39,327 nucleotides of DNA, taken from NCBI GenBank assembly GCA_031274995.1, contig JAISPJ010000060.1:1-39327 (forward strand), written 5' to 3'. Position 1 is the stretch's first letter, and each line of letters starts with the position of its first letter. A model generated the notes under the pieces. It saw only the letters and a program-made list of their open reading frames with translations, ran no database searches and was not told where the DNA came from. The position numbers and the translations under genes are program-made. This document shows positions 6,461-15,200 of the stretch, piece by piece. Origin of the DNA: Azoarcus sp. GTDB lineage: Bacteria; Pseudomonadota; Gammaproteobacteria; Burkholderiales; Rhodocyclaceae.

Positions 6461-9139
6461 TCACGCACGGCTGTAATGCTTGAGGAAATTCGATATTTGC
6501 GCGATCTGTTCTTTGACCGCTTGTTGAAACGCGCTGTTTTTCGTTTCGACAAAGGCAAAATCGCCAGCCTTCGCTGCATATTCCAGTTCCCGCGCAAAAT
6601 CCCCGACGGCCTGTGCGCAGATGTTGCGGCTGGAACCTTTGATGCCGTGTGCAATAACGGCGTAGTCGTCAAGCATTTCCTGCGTCACGGTGCGGATTTT
6701 CTCCAGCATGACCGGGGTGTTGCGTACGTAAGAATCGAGAATATCCCGCAATGTCTCCTCATCTCCGCTAAAACGCCCCAGGCATTCCTCCAGGTCAAGC
6801 CCCGGAATGGGCGGCGTGGCCTTGTCGAACTCCTGTTTGACATGCCCGCTTCTTCTCTCTGTACCGGTATGTTTTTTCTTTTGCGCTTTTTGCCGGAGAT
6901 CCGAATCGGGTATTTTCTGTTCTTTTTCTTTGACCTGCTGGTCGACGTATCTGGACTCCATGCTTTTATCGCGTATCCAGTGCCTGATGACTGAATCCAG
7001 CAACATGATGTCGATTGGCTTGGCGATGAAAGCCTGGAAACCATTGTTCAGGAACATTTCTTCGTTGCCGGCAATCGCATTGGCGGTCATCGCAATGACG
7101 GGTATGGTTTTCGCGTAATCCGTTCCAATCCTGCTCCTGATGATTCGCACGGCTTCGATGCCGTCCATCTCCGGCATCATGTGGTCCATGAAAATGGCGT
7201 CGTATATGATTTTTCTTTTCTTGATCAGATCAACCGCCTTTTGGCCGCTGTCCACGCAATCCACTTTCATTCCGTAAGGTTTCAACATGCCTCGCGCTAC
7301 ATCCAGATTTGTCGGCACGTCGTCAACTACCAGTACCCTCGCATAAGGCAGTTGCACCCGGATGAACCTGGTTTTCGTTTCCAGCCGGTTCTTGGAGTAA
7401 TGCATTTTTTTCAGACTTTCCACGACGTTGGAGTCGATCATTACGTCCGACACGAATTTCTGGCGAAAGCGTGCCGTGAATGTGCTTCCTTTACCGTATT
7501 CGCTCTCTACCGTGATGTTGCCGTCCATCATTTCCACCATGTACCTGGCCAGCGCGAGCCCCAGTCCCGTGCCTTCGATCTTGCGGTTCGATCGGGTATC
7601 TACCTGGCTATAATTGGAGAACAGCTTGCCGATATCATTGGGTTTGATGCCGATGCCCGTATCTGTCACCGCGCAGGTCATCCATACGGAGTCACCGTCC
7701 CGTTCGCATGAAAGCCTCCATTCCACGGTTCCTTCCCGGGTATATTTGAAGGCGTTGGACAAAAGGTTGTTGCATATCTGCTTGACCCGCAAGTCGTCGC
7801 CTATCAATTTGTCGGGCAGGGATCCGTCGATCAGCAGTTTGAACTCAATAGGCTTTTCAGCGATGCGCATGATGTTGAGCGCCACTGTATCGTTGATGAA
7901 ACTCGGTAAATCGTAGGTCTCCGGCACAAGCTCGAATCTTTTTGATTCGATCTTGGAAATATCAAGAAGGTCATTGACGATGCCCAACAGTGTCACGCCA
8001 GCACTGTATACCTTGTTCAACCTTTCCCGAACTTCGCCCTGGAGTTCATCTTCACCCAGCATCAGTTCCGACAGGCCAATGATCGCGTTCATCGGTGTGC
8101 GCATTTCATGGCTCACATTGGCCAAAAAGTTACTTTTGGCTTCAGTCGCAGCCTTGACCTCTTTATTGAGAGCTACAAGATTTTTGTTTTGTTCCTCGAT
8201 CATTTTGAACGGGCGTGCAACTTTACCAGAGATAAAAACGACGACAAAAATTCCAAGGATCATAAAAGCCAACCCGGAAAGAAGCAGTCTCAATTGTGCC
8301 TGAGCCACCGGGCTTTCATTCAATGGTACCTCAACACCCAAGGTCCAACCCATCGTTGAACCAGTCACTTTTTTCCAGACACAGAGCCTTTCCACTCCAT
8401 CAAGGTAAAAACGGCCAAATCCGTTTTGCCCATGAATCATTTCTAAAAAGATATTGCCGACGTCTTTATAATCGGGATAGGTTTTTGCTCGTTCAATGAA
8501 ATTTACCCGCTCGTTCACATAGTGGTCTCGCATATTGGCAATCATTACGCCTTGATCGTCTATAATAAAAATGTTTCCCGTTTTCCATATCCTGATGTCG
8601 GAGATAAGATCGCTGAAAAATGTTCCCGGAATAGTTGCGGCAAGTACACGATTATTATCAATTGGAATATAAACATACATGACCAATCTTTCTGTCAATT
8701 TGTCCCAATACGTACTGGAAATGACCCGCTGTCCTGCGAATGCTTTCGGCAAGAATCGGCTTGAATGCAGAAGAGAATTCGGTGCAGGATAATTACCATA
8801 AGAGACGACAATTTTATCTCGATCAAATACCGTAAATGAGAGGATATTCGCGTTCATATCCATGGTATTTTTGAGAAGAGTCTCAATTTCCGAGTCGGGA
8901 AGAGTTGCCAGTTTTTCAGCGACAATTTTCGCTTCGGCATCTATTAACTCAAGGTGGGTCAAAATAAGTTTATCGCCGACATCGGCAATTACGGTTGCGT
9001 TTTTCTTGACTGTTTCGGTTAGCCTGTCCTGCATGGCAAGAAGGCTCATGCCCACATGTACCGACGTTACTACGATAACAATGGCTATCAGCATCAGGGT
9101 TACTTTTACCCGTATGGATTTTTTTGCGTCGTCAAACAT
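6461..9139 (-). CDS. Hybrid sensor histidine kinase (Cache-HisKA-HATPase-REC-Hpt)
   Basis: An 892-residue membrane sensor. Order: TM helix at about 12-32, a periplasmic sensor region of about 250 residues that looks like a double Cache domain (ligand unknown), and a second TM helix at about 284-306. Then HisKA with the phosphorylated His in NVSHEMRTP near 344, and HATPase_c with NNLLSNAFKYTREG, DTGIGI and GTGLGLALARYMVE. Next a receiver domain RVLVVDDVPTN with phosphoacceptor Asp in IFMDHMMPEMDG near 650, and a C-terminal Hpt domain with AHGIKGSSRN (His near 831). This is the BarA/ArcB-like phosphorelay layout. No separate response regulator lies in the window, so its output partner is elsewhere. 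The start is the ATG at 9139 with AAAGAG upstream; an upstream extension (to 9361) overlaps the lipoprotein gene and is not protein-like. Confidence 0.93.
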   Translation of the reverse strand: MFDDAKKSIRVKVTLMLIAIVIVVTSVHVGMSLLAMQDRLTETVKKNATVIADVGDKLILTHLELIDAEAKIVAEKLATLPDSEIETLLKNTMDMNANILSFTVFDRDKIVVSYGNYPAPNSLLHSSRFLPKAFAGQRVISSTYWDKLTERLVMYVYIPIDNNRVLAATIPGTFFSDLISDIRIWKTGNIFIIDDQGVMIANMRDHYVNERVNFIERAKTYPDYKDVGNIFLEMIHGQNGFGRFYLDGVERLCVWKKVTGSTMGWTLGVEVPLNESPVAQAQLRLLLSGLAFMILGIFVVVFISGKVARPFKMIEEQNKNLVALNKEVKAATEAKSNFLANVSHEMRTPMNAIIGLSELMLGEDELQGEVRERLNKVYSAGVTLLGIVNDLLDISKIESKRFELVPETYDLPSFINDTVALNIMRIAEKPIEFKLLIDGSLPDKLIGDDLRVKQICNNLLSNAFKYTREGTVEWRLSCERDGDSVWMTCAVTDTGIGIKPNDIGKLFSNYSQVDTRSNRKIEGTGLGLALARYMVEMMDGNITVESEYGKGSTFTARFRQKFVSDVMIDSNVVESLKKMHYSKNRLETKTRFIRVQLPYARVLVVDDVPTNLDVARGMLKPYGMKVDCVDSGQKAVDLIKKRKIIYDAIFMDHMMPEMDGIEAVRIIRSRIGTDYAKTIPVIAMTANAIAGNEEMFLNNGFQAFIAKPIDIMLLDSVIRHWIRDKSMESRYVDQQVKEKEQKIPDSDLRQKAQKKKHTGTERRSGHVKQEFDKATPPIPGLDLEECLGRFSGDEETLRDILDSYVRNTPVMLEKIRTVTQEMLDDYAVIAHGIKGSSRNICAQAVGDFARELEYAAKAGDFAFVETKNSAFQQAVKEQIAQISNFLKHYSRA

Positions 9140-9183
9140 TTCTCTTTTCCCCACGAATGTCAGGGATTGCGCCCGGTGCGCGT

Positions 9184-9636
9184 TCAAGACCCTGCCGAGG
9201 GCGATTGGCCGGCGGTAGAGGTGAAAACAGGTTTGCCGTTGCGCTGCCAGAAATTGCCCACGGCTTGACCAGGCGGCTGGTTGCCGGGATTGCCCCAGTC
9301 CTGCAATTGGCATTTTTCGGTGCTGGCCAGATACCAGCGCCCACCTTGCTTCAACGCCCATAACAAATCACCCGCTTCGTATACGGCCACGGGAGTCATC
9401 GTTGTTCTGTCAGGATGGATTTTTATGCGGTGCTGGCAATCCGGCAGGCGGGAAACGACGATGTATTGTTCAATCTTGTCGCTCCAGAAGTAATGTTGTT
9501 CGCGCACGAGCACCAGCGCGTGATCCTTGTTATCAACAATCATTGAAGTCACGCTGTTTTCACAGGCGGCAAGCAGGGGCAACGTGGCTAACGATACGAT
9601 GGCGCGAAACAGAGTATGTCGACGCGAGAATGTCAT
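9184..9636 (-). CDS. Putative lipoprotein of unknown function
   Basis: A 150-residue protein with a lipoprotein signal: basic start MTFSRRHTLFR, hydrophobic stretch, and lipobox LLAAC with the acylated Cys at about 25. The mature part has several aromatic strands (HYFWSDKIEQYIVV, GGRWYLAS) and two further cysteines (PDCQHR, EKCQLQDWG), suggesting a small periplasmic beta domain. The start overlaps the pyrC stop as ATGA, so it is translationally coupled to pyrC, an odd partner for a lipoprotein. It ends 44 bp before the kinase gene and might modulate its sensor domain, but this is only context. Confidence 0.78.
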   Translation of the reverse strand: MTFSRRHTLFRAIVSLATLPLLAACENSVTSMIVDNKDHALVLVREQHYFWSDKIEQYIVVSRLPDCQHRIKIHPDRTTMTPVAVYEAGDLLWALKQGGRWYLASTEKCQLQDWGNPGNQPPGQAVGNFWQRNGKPVFTSTAGQSPSAGS

Positions 9637-10766
9637 GGTGGCACTCCGTCAGGTATCAGGTCACCCACCCTCCACGCAACGGTTTCACCGGCACGTAATG
9701 GGACCAGTCTATCTCTTTCATAGTCATAATGGATTGGCACTTTCCATGATTCGCGCAGGAGCGTGATTTTGTCCGCATTGGGCGGCAGGCCGTAGAACGC
9801 CGCGCCGTTCAGGCTGGCGAAGGCTTCGAGCCGGTCGAGCGCGTTCTCGGCCTCAAACGCTTCGGCGTACAGCCCAAGCGCCAGCGGCGCGGTGTAACAG
9901 CCTGCGCAGCCACAGGCTGTCTCTTTCGTGCAGGCAGTATGCGGCGCAGAGTCGGTTCCAAGGAAAAAGCGCGGGTTCCCCGAGCACACTGCCTGAATAA
10001 GCGCCTGACGATGGGTTTCGCGCTTGAGCACGGGCAGACAGTAGTGATGCGGCCTCACCCCCCCGACAAGGAGCGCGTTGCGGTTGAGAAGCAAATGGTG
10101 CGCGGTGACAGTGGCGGCAACGTTGGCGCCGGCTGCGCGAACGAACTGGGCCGCATCGGACGTCGTGATATGTTCGAATACGATCTTGAGTCCCGGGAAA
10201 TGACGTACCAGCGGCGAAAGCGTCTTTTCTATGAATACCCGTTCGCGGTCGAAAATGTCCACGTCTTCTGCCGTCACTTCGCCATGCACGCACAGTACCA
10301 GCCCGAGTTTCTCCATGCGTTCGAGTACGGGATGAATGAGATCGGCTGCGGTGACCCCCGCGCCGGAATGAGTTGTTGCGCCCGCCGGGTATAGCTTGGC
10401 CGCGATCACGACACCGCTCGCCTTCGCGCAGTCGATTTCCTCCGGCAGCGTATTGTCGGTGAGATACAAACTCATCAATGGATCGAAAGCCGTGTCTTGC
10501 GGAACACTTGCGAGAATACGTTCACGGTAGGCCAGCGCCTGCACCGTGGTCGTCACCGGCGGACGCAAATTGGGCATGATGAGCGCACGCCCGAAGCAGG
10601 CTGCGGAATGCGGCACGACGACATCCAGGGCATCACCATCGCGTACATGTAAATGCCAATCGTCTGGACGGGCCAATGTCAGGGAGACAAGTTTCTCCGG
10701 GAAGAACGGCACCTGTTCCTGCATTGCCGCGTTTGTCGTGCTGTGCAAAAGCATATCGTCTGACAT
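9633..10766 (-). CDS. pyrC: Dihydroorotase (type II)
   Basis: A cytoplasmic zinc enzyme that cyclises carbamoyl-aspartate to dihydroorotate in de novo pyrimidine synthesis. Zinc-ligand motif DDWHLHVRDGD (HxH at about 38-40), the carboxylated lysine in AAKLYPAGATTHS near 119, the histidines in VHGEVT and FEHITT, the catalytic aspartate in LGTDSAPHT near 268, and TAHHLLLNRN in between mark it as the E. coli PyrC type. With the ATG at 10766 it has 377 residues, about 30 longer than E. coli PyrC; ATGs at 10754 and 10724 are alternatives, and none has a strong ribosome-binding site. It follows rsmI by 25 bp and overlaps the lipoprotein gene. Confidence 0.95.
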   Translation of the reverse strand: MSDDMLLHSTTNAAMQEQVPFFPEKLVSLTLARPDDWHLHVRDGDALDVVVPHSAACFGRALIMPNLRPPVTTTVQALAYRERILASVPQDTAFDPLMSLYLTDNTLPEEIDCAKASGVVIAAKLYPAGATTHSGAGVTAADLIHPVLERMEKLGLVLCVHGEVTAEDVDIFDRERVFIEKTLSPLVRHFPGLKIVFEHITTSDAAQFVRAAGANVAATVTAHHLLLNRNALLVGGVRPHHYCLPVLKRETHRQALIQAVCSGNPRFFLGTDSAPHTACTKETACGCAGCYTAPLALGLYAEAFEAENALDRLEAFASLNGAAFYGLPPNADKITLLRESWKVPIHYDYERDRLVPLRAGETVAWRVGDLIPDGVPP

Positions 10767-10791
10767 ATTCGTGGTCCGGGTGAAAATTATC

Positions 10792-11661
10792 TCATCGACG
10801 CTGCTCGAGAGCATGTGCATAAAGTCCTTTACGCGGTGCACCAGTGATCTCGGCAGCCAGGCGCACTGCCGTCTTGAGCGGCAACTCATCCAGCAACAGG
10901 CCGAGAATACGCAAAGCATTGGCATTGGCCCCATCGAGCATATCCGCGCCGCGGGCGATCAGCACAAACTCACCGCGGACGCGATTGGCGTCGGCGGCAA
11001 ACCATGCTCCGGCCCTGGCGAGTGGCATTACGGCGATCTCTTCGTGCAGCTTGGTCAGCTCGCGCGCAATGAGAACTTCACGCATGCCGCCGAAAACTTC
11101 CATCATGTCGGCCACACATGCCTTGATGCGGTGTGGCGCTTCATAGAACACCATCGCGTCGCGTTCACCGGCCAGTGCCGTGAGCGCCGTGCGCCGCGAC
11201 TGCGTTTTCGCGGGCAGGAAACCGATGAAACGAAAACCGCCCTCCGCGATTCCCGCCACCGATAGCGCGGCCACCGCCGCACAGGCTCCGGGAACCGGCG
11301 ATACCGCGTAACCCGCTTCCCGTACCCGCGCCACCAGACGCGCGCCGGGATCGGAAATCGCCGGAGTGCCTGCGTCGGTAATCAGCGCAACATGCTGTCC
11401 CTGAGCCAGACATTCGATGACCTGTCCGGCTGCCTGCTGCTCGTTATGCTGATGTACGGCCAGCAACCGTCGGGGGCGAATGCCGAAAACATCGAGCAGC
11501 CTTTGGCTATGGCGGGTATCCTCGGCGGCAATCGTATCCACCGCCGCCAGCGTGTCGCGCCCCCTGGACGACAAATCCCGCAAATTTCCGAGCGGGGTCG
11601 CTACGATATATAATGACGGTGTGCTGAGAAGAGGTGAGGGCGAAGCGATGGATTCGTTCAT
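10792..11661 (-). CDS. rsmI: 16S rRNA 2'-O-ribose C1402 methyltransferase
   Basis: A 289-residue SAM-dependent methyltransferase that modifies the ribose of C1402 in the decoding centre of 16S rRNA (tetrapyrrole-methylase fold). Visible signatures are YIVATPLGNLRDLSSR, AAEDTRHSQRLL, HQHNEQ, ALITDAGTPAISDPG, PVPGACAAVAAL and VFYEAPHR. The next candidate start upstream lacks homology, so the ATG at 11661 is used; it has no clear ribosome-binding site. This start lies inside the first codons of divergent yraN (14-bp overlap). The rsmI/yraN divergent pair is common in proteobacteria. Confidence 0.95.
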   Translation of the reverse strand: MNESIASPSPLLSTPSLYIVATPLGNLRDLSSRGRDTLAAVDTIAAEDTRHSQRLLDVFGIRPRRLLAVHQHNEQQAAGQVIECLAQGQHVALITDAGTPAISDPGARLVARVREAGYAVSPVPGACAAVAALSVAGIAEGGFRFIGFLPAKTQSRRTALTALAGERDAMVFYEAPHRIKACVADMMEVFGGMREVLIARELTKLHEEIAVMPLARAGAWFAADANRVRGEFVLIARGADMLDGANANALRILGLLLDELPLKTAVRLAAEITGAPRKGLYAHALEQRR

Positions 11662-12079
11662 GGGATGGAAAACAGGAAAGAACCGACAAAGCCGGATTGT
11701 GAAAGCGTCGGCCCCTCCGGCGCAAGCCCGCGGACAACTGGCCGAAGAACGCGCCGCCGCATGGCTGGCCGCCCATGGACTGAAAATCCTCGACCGGAAC
11801 GTGCGCTGCCGCCGTGGGGAACTCGACCTGATCTGCCTGGAAGGCGGTATCCTGGTTTTTGTCGAAGTGCGCCTGCGCACGAATCCCCGCTTCGGTTGTG
11901 CGGCGGAGAGCATCACGGCACCGAAGCGGCGGCGCATCATCTTCGCCGCGCAATGGTGGCTTGTCCGGGCCGGGCGCACGTATTGGGATTGGCCCTGCCG
12001 CTTCGATGCCGTCCTGTTCGATAACAGTGTTGTTTCAGAGCCGCAGTGGATTCGTGGCGCGTTTGAAAGTGAGGTGTGA
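11648..12079 (+). CDS. yraN: YraN family protein (UPF0102), predicted endonuclease-like
   Basis: A 143-residue protein of the YraN/UPF0102 family. After a basic N-terminal tail the domain runs from ARGQLAEERAAAWLAAHG, through the PD-(D/E)xK-like core GELDLICLEGGILVFVEVR, to a basic KRRRIIFAAQWWL helix. The core matches the Holliday-junction-resolvase-type nuclease fold, and the acidic residues (E-L-D and V-E-V) are present; the true substrate is unknown. ATG 11648 is preferred because GAGG precedes it (AGAGGTGAGGGCG); ATG 11660 is the alternative and would nearly remove the overlap with rsmI. Confidence 0.9.
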   Translation: MDSFMGWKTGKNRQSRIVKASAPPAQARGQLAEERAAAWLAAHGLKILDRNVRCRRGELDLICLEGGILVFVEVRLRTNPRFGCAAESITAPKRRRIIFAAQWWLVRAGRTYWDWPCRFDAVLFDNSVVSEPQWIRGAFESEV

Positions 12080-12194
12080 TTCCATTTCGCGCTCAAAAGA
12101 AACATACCCGCCATTGGTTGTTGATGCGGATGCTGTGCTGACCTTTGCGATCCCGCTTCAAAGCTTCGAGCTGGTTTCCAGGGGGAACTTTTAA
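12069..12194 (+). pseudogene. Possible short gene remnant after yraN
   Basis: An open frame of 41 codons starts at a GTG inside the end of yraN and ends in TAA. Its second half, PLVVDADAVLTFAIPLQS then FELVSRGNF, reads like a piece of a folded protein. I recall similar short hypothetical proteins in betaproteobacteria but cannot name the family. It may be the start of a decayed gene cut at 12194, or chance. Confidence 0.25.
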
Positions 12195-12201
12195 ACTGGC
12201 C

Positions 12202-15200
12202 TCAGGCGCTACGGGTGAAGTCTTCCTCTGCTACGTCTTCCCGGTTCTGCCGCATGTTTTTGAACGCCACCGACAGCATCAGTTTGATGCGGTTTAACTG
12301 ATTGACTTCCGAAGCGCCGGGGTCGTAGTCGATAGAGGTGATGTTGGCGTCCGGGTAACGCGCCTTCAACGCCTTGATGACCCCTTTGCCGCTGATGTGG
12401 TTGGGAATACAGGCGAAAGGTTGCATGCAGACGATGTTGGGGACGCCGTGTTCGATGAGTTTTACCATTTCGCCGGTCAGGAACCAGCCCTCCCCGGATT
12501 GGTTGCCGCGCGACAGGAACGGGGCCGCGCCAAGAGCGATTTGGGCGATGGTCGGCGGCGCGGTAAACCGCTCGCTTGCGGAGAATGCTTTTCTCATGTC
12601 ACGGCGGTAAAAGTCCATCGCTTTGATGGCCGCGTTGCCTGCCAGGGCAGCCAGTCTGCTCTGCGACAGGACGCGGTAGTTGAAATCGTAGTCGTAGGCA
12701 CAGTAGAGCAGAAAATCCATGAGCCCCGGCATGACGGTTTCGCCGCCCTCCTGTTCGATGATGCGCACGATGTCGTTGTTGGCACCGGGGTGGAATTTGA
12801 CGAGGATTTCGCCCACCAGCCCGATGCGTGGCTTGCGCTCACCGGTCAGCGGCAAGGTGTCGAAATCCCGCACGATGTCGTGGATGAGACGCCCGAAATG
12901 CCTGAAACTGCCTCTGGATACCGCTTCTTTGCAACGTATGACCCATTTTTCATAAAGGGCGTCCGCTGAACCAGCTTCCTTCTCGTAGGGCCGGGTACGG
13001 AACAGCACTTGTTTGAACAGGTCGCCATACACCACCGCCATCATCAGGCGGTTGAGCATCGACAGGCTCAGCTCGAAGCCATCGTGCTTGTCCATGCCGA
13101 GCATGTTGAACGAAATGACCGGCACATCGGAAAGCCCGGCATCCTGAAACGCTTTTCTCATGAATCCGACGTAGTTGGTGGCGCGACAACCGCCCCCGGT
13201 CTGCGTGATCATTACCGCTGTCCTGGCCGGGTCGTATTCGCCGGACTTCAGCGCCTCGATGATTTGCCCGACGATGATGATGGAGGGATAGCAGGCGTCG
13301 TTGTTGACAAAGCGCAGGCCCAGGTCGATGGCCCGCGCCGAGACATCTTCCAGCACTTTCACACGGTAGCCGCAAGCGGTGAGGGCCGGTTCGAGGAACT
13401 GGAAATGCATCGGCGACATTTGGGGGATGAGGATGGTTTTGTAATCACGCATCTCACGGGTGAATGTCGGATGCGTTTTTCTTTGCGGCGTGTGGAAATG
13501 GATGATCTGCGCGGGCAGGCGGGCGCCCCGTTCTTCCAGTGCTGCCTTGAGTGAACGGACGCGGATGCGCGCTGCGCCCAGATTGCTGCCTTCGTCGATT
13601 TTGATGCCCGTGTAGATTTGATTGCGGTGAGCGAGGATTTCCTGCACTTGCTCGACCAGGACCGCATCCAGCCCGCAACCAAAAGAGTTCAGATGGATCA
13701 CATCCAGCGCGGGTTCGCGCGCCGCCAGCGCGGCGGCGCGGTAAAGGCGCGCATGGTAAGTCCACTGATCCACGACTCGCAGCGGCCAGTCGAGTTTGCC
13801 CAGGTGCGCGACCGAATCTTCGGAAAATACGGCCATTCCGAGAGAAGTGATGAGTTGTGGAATGCCGTGGTGAATGGCCGGGTCGATGTGATAGGGGCGT
13901 CCGGCGAGAATGATGCCGTGCCTGCCCGTTTCTTTGATGTAATCGAGGGCTTCTTCACCTTTTCGGGCGATTTCGGTTTTTACGCGCGTCTGCTCGGCCC
14001 ACGCAAGGCCAAGCGCACGGCGGATCTCGGGGGGCGCGATATCCGGGAAGACGCGCATCAATTGCTGGGCAAGCTTTTTCTCGCTCTCCAGGGAAAGGAA
14101 GGGCTGTACCAGCACGACGCCGCTTTCTTTCAAGTCGATATTGTTGCGGATCAGCTCCGGGTAGGAAGTGACGACCGGGCAATTGTAACTATTGTTGCTG
14201 TCGGCGAATTCCTTTTGCTCGAAAGGGATGCAGGGATAGAAAATGCTTTTTGCCCCTTGCTCGATCAGATCGACGATATGCCCGTGCACCAGTTTGGCCG
14301 GGTAGCACACCGTGTCCGACGGCAGGGTATCCGCTCCCTGTTCCAGTAATGCGCGGGAGGACGGCGAGGACAGGCGCACCTCGAAGCCGAGTTCGGTGAG
14401 AAAGGTAAACCACAGCGGGTAGTTTTCGAATATGTTGAGTGCCCGAGGCACGCCGATCACTCCGCGCGGCGCGTCTCTGACCGGCTCGTAGGCGAACATG
14501 AGCTCGTATTTATAGGCGTAGAGGTTGGGTAGCTCATCCGATGCGTTCTGTTTGCCGAGCCCGCGCTCGCATCGGTTGCCGGAAATGAGCTTGCGCCCGT
14601 CAGGAAAGCGGTTGACGGTCATCGCGCAGGTGTTCGTGCACAGACGGCAGCGCGCCTGGGAATGTTTGACCTCGAAATTGCACAAACTTTCGGCTTGCAG
14701 CATCGAACTCACGTCCTGCCCCTGCCAGCGTTCCTTTGCAATCAGCGCCGAACCGAACGCGCCCATTAGTCCGGCGATATCGGGCCGCACCGCTTCGCGC
14801 CCGGAAATCAGTTCAAAGGCGCGCAGCACCGAATCATTGTAGAAAGTGCCGCCCTGCACGACGATGTTCCGGCCCAGTTCTTCGGGATTCTTGATCTTGA
14901 TGACCTTGATGAGGGCGTTCTTGACGACCGCGTAAGACAACCCTGCCGAAATGTCGGCGACCGACGCGCCTTCCTTTTGCGCCTGTTTGACACTGGAGTT
15001 CATGAAAACCGTGCAGCGTGACCCAAGGTCGGCGGGCGCCTGTGAGGCGAGCGCCTCGCGTGCGAACTCATCGACCGGCATCTCCAGCGCTTGCGCAAAG
15101 GTTTCAATGAACGAACCGCAGCCCGAAGAACAGGCTTCGTTCAGAAGAATGCTGTCGATGATGCCGTCCCGGATACGCAGGCATTTCATGTCCTGCCCGC

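Noticed and set aside
6035-6483. Short protein-like frames across 6.0-6.5 kb on both strands
   Set aside because: This stretch is RNase P RNA, with its conserved P4 and 3' blocks; the frames are accidental.
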